The translations under genes were made by a program, and so were the position numbers. The notes beneath the pieces are model-generated. The model had not been told where the DNA came from. It was given only the letters and a program-made list of their open reading frames with translations, and searched no databases. This document shows positions 63,623 through 64,000 of a stretch of 64,000 bases of DNA, one piece after another. Location: contig NZ_SZQA01000013.1 of the NCBI RefSeq assembly GCF_005233835.1, positions 1-64,000 on the forward strand. Direction: 5' to 3'. Origin of the DNA: Herbidospora galbida. Its GTDB lineage: Bacteria > Actinomycetota > Actinomycetes > Streptosporangiales > Streptosporangiaceae. The stretch's first letter is position 1. Every line of letters begins with the position of its first letter.

Positions 63623-64000
63623 ATGAGGCTTTCCTTGATCACCGGCTTACTCGTGGCGCTGATGGCCACGGTTGTGCCCGGCCCCGCGTACGCCGACCCG
63701 GTCGACCATCCCATGCTGTCCGGCAACGATCTCTACGACAGCGGCGTGATCCCCCGCTCCACCTGCCCCGAGAGGCCCATCGGCCGGCGGAACGACGCCG
63801 CGCTCGCCAAGAGGTACGTCACCACCGTGGTGAGCTGCCTGAACCGGGTCTGGTCGGCCCAGTTCGCCAAGGCGGGGCTGAAGTTCCGGAAGCCCGAAGT
63901 GGCCTTGCTGACCAAGAACCCGAAGCGGTCGTGCGGGCTGCCCTGGCACAAGTACCAGTTCCTGCAGTACTGCGCCGACGATGTGAAGATCGTCGTCGTG
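63623..64000 (+). CDS. Secreted protein, possible neutral zinc metallopeptidase (partial)
   Basis: At least 126 residues, with the end outside the window. A signal peptide (MRLSLITGLLVALMATVVPGPAYA) is followed by SGNDLYDSGVIPRSTCPE and RYVTTVVSCLNRVWSAQFAKAGLKFRKPEV, which resemble the start of secreted actinomycete neutral zinc metallopeptidases. The zinc motif would lie further downstream, so the assignment is tentative. An ATG at 63614 is also in frame. Confidence 0.55.
   Translation, partial: MRLSLITGLLVALMATVVPGPAYADPVDHPMLSGNDLYDSGVIPRSTCPERPIGRRNDAALAKRYVTTVVSCLNRVWSAQFAKAGLKFRKPEVALLTKNPKRSCGLPWHKYQFLQYCADDVKIVVV

Overview
The window is high-GC, GTG-rich actinobacterial DNA. The core gene order is the standard actinomycete one: folC, a DUF4233 gene and ndk; mreBCD, pbp2 and rodA; a TIGR03960/TIGR03936 pair, rne, rplU, rpmA, obgE, proB and proA; then nadD, rsfS and a histidine phosphatase. 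The XRE/TPR regulator paired with a small phosphotransferase, the many two-component and membrane genes, and the CBM2 esterase point to a filamentous Streptosporangiales-type organism (Nonomuraea/Streptosporangium-like). That placement is inference, not a database result.

Layout. 1-80 is the 3' end of a 5S rRNA gene closing an rRNA operon. 0.2-5 kb holds two divergent Mur-ligase-type genes (the right one is folC), membrane genes and ndk. 5.1-11.1 kb is the elongasome operon mreB-mreC-mreD-pbp2-rodA. 11.2-13.8 kb is an accessory regulator/kinase pair. 13.8-24.2 kb carries RNA, ribosome and proline genes. 24.2-29 kb holds an atypical response regulator, a DoxX pair with a previously hidden 51-aa partner, a Ser/Thr kinase with a 45-bp tandem repeat, and an M48 peptidase. 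29-38.6 kb holds NAD and ribosome-silencing genes, a heterodimeric ABC exporter, a carboxylate-amine ligase and a two-component system. 38.7-45.5 kb holds a CynX-like MFS gene behind a palindromic operator, an AlaX-like editing protein, an ECF41 sigma-factor operon, a tandem MarR and a band-7 protein.

45.85-49.08 kb is a decayed integrative element. A complete tRNA-Ala(GGC) gene supplies the left end. A 43-bp copy of its 3' half lies 3.1 kb downstream. Between them are a broken tyrosine-integrase gene, integrase arm-like repeats, a small GntR regulator and a lower-GC gene for a membrane-anchored pentapeptide-repeat protein. 49-57 kb is further accessory DNA: small orphan genes, a dispersed hairpin repeat, an ABC-F pair behind a leader-peptide attenuator, a dead secreted serine protease and a secreted CBM2 esterase.

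57.4-63.5 kb is the most interesting part. It is a compact four-gene cassette of KASIII-like enzyme, discrete ACP, second KASIII-like enzyme and iterative type I PKS (KS-AT-DH-ACP, no KR, no TE). The layout matches known systems that build an orsellinate- or methylsalicylate-type aryl acid and pass it to an acceptor through an ACP and KASIII-like acyltransferases. No glycosyltransferase or scaffold gene lies beside it in this window. The two KASIII-like proteins are diverged paralogues with altered active sites. The window ends inside a gene for a secreted protein.
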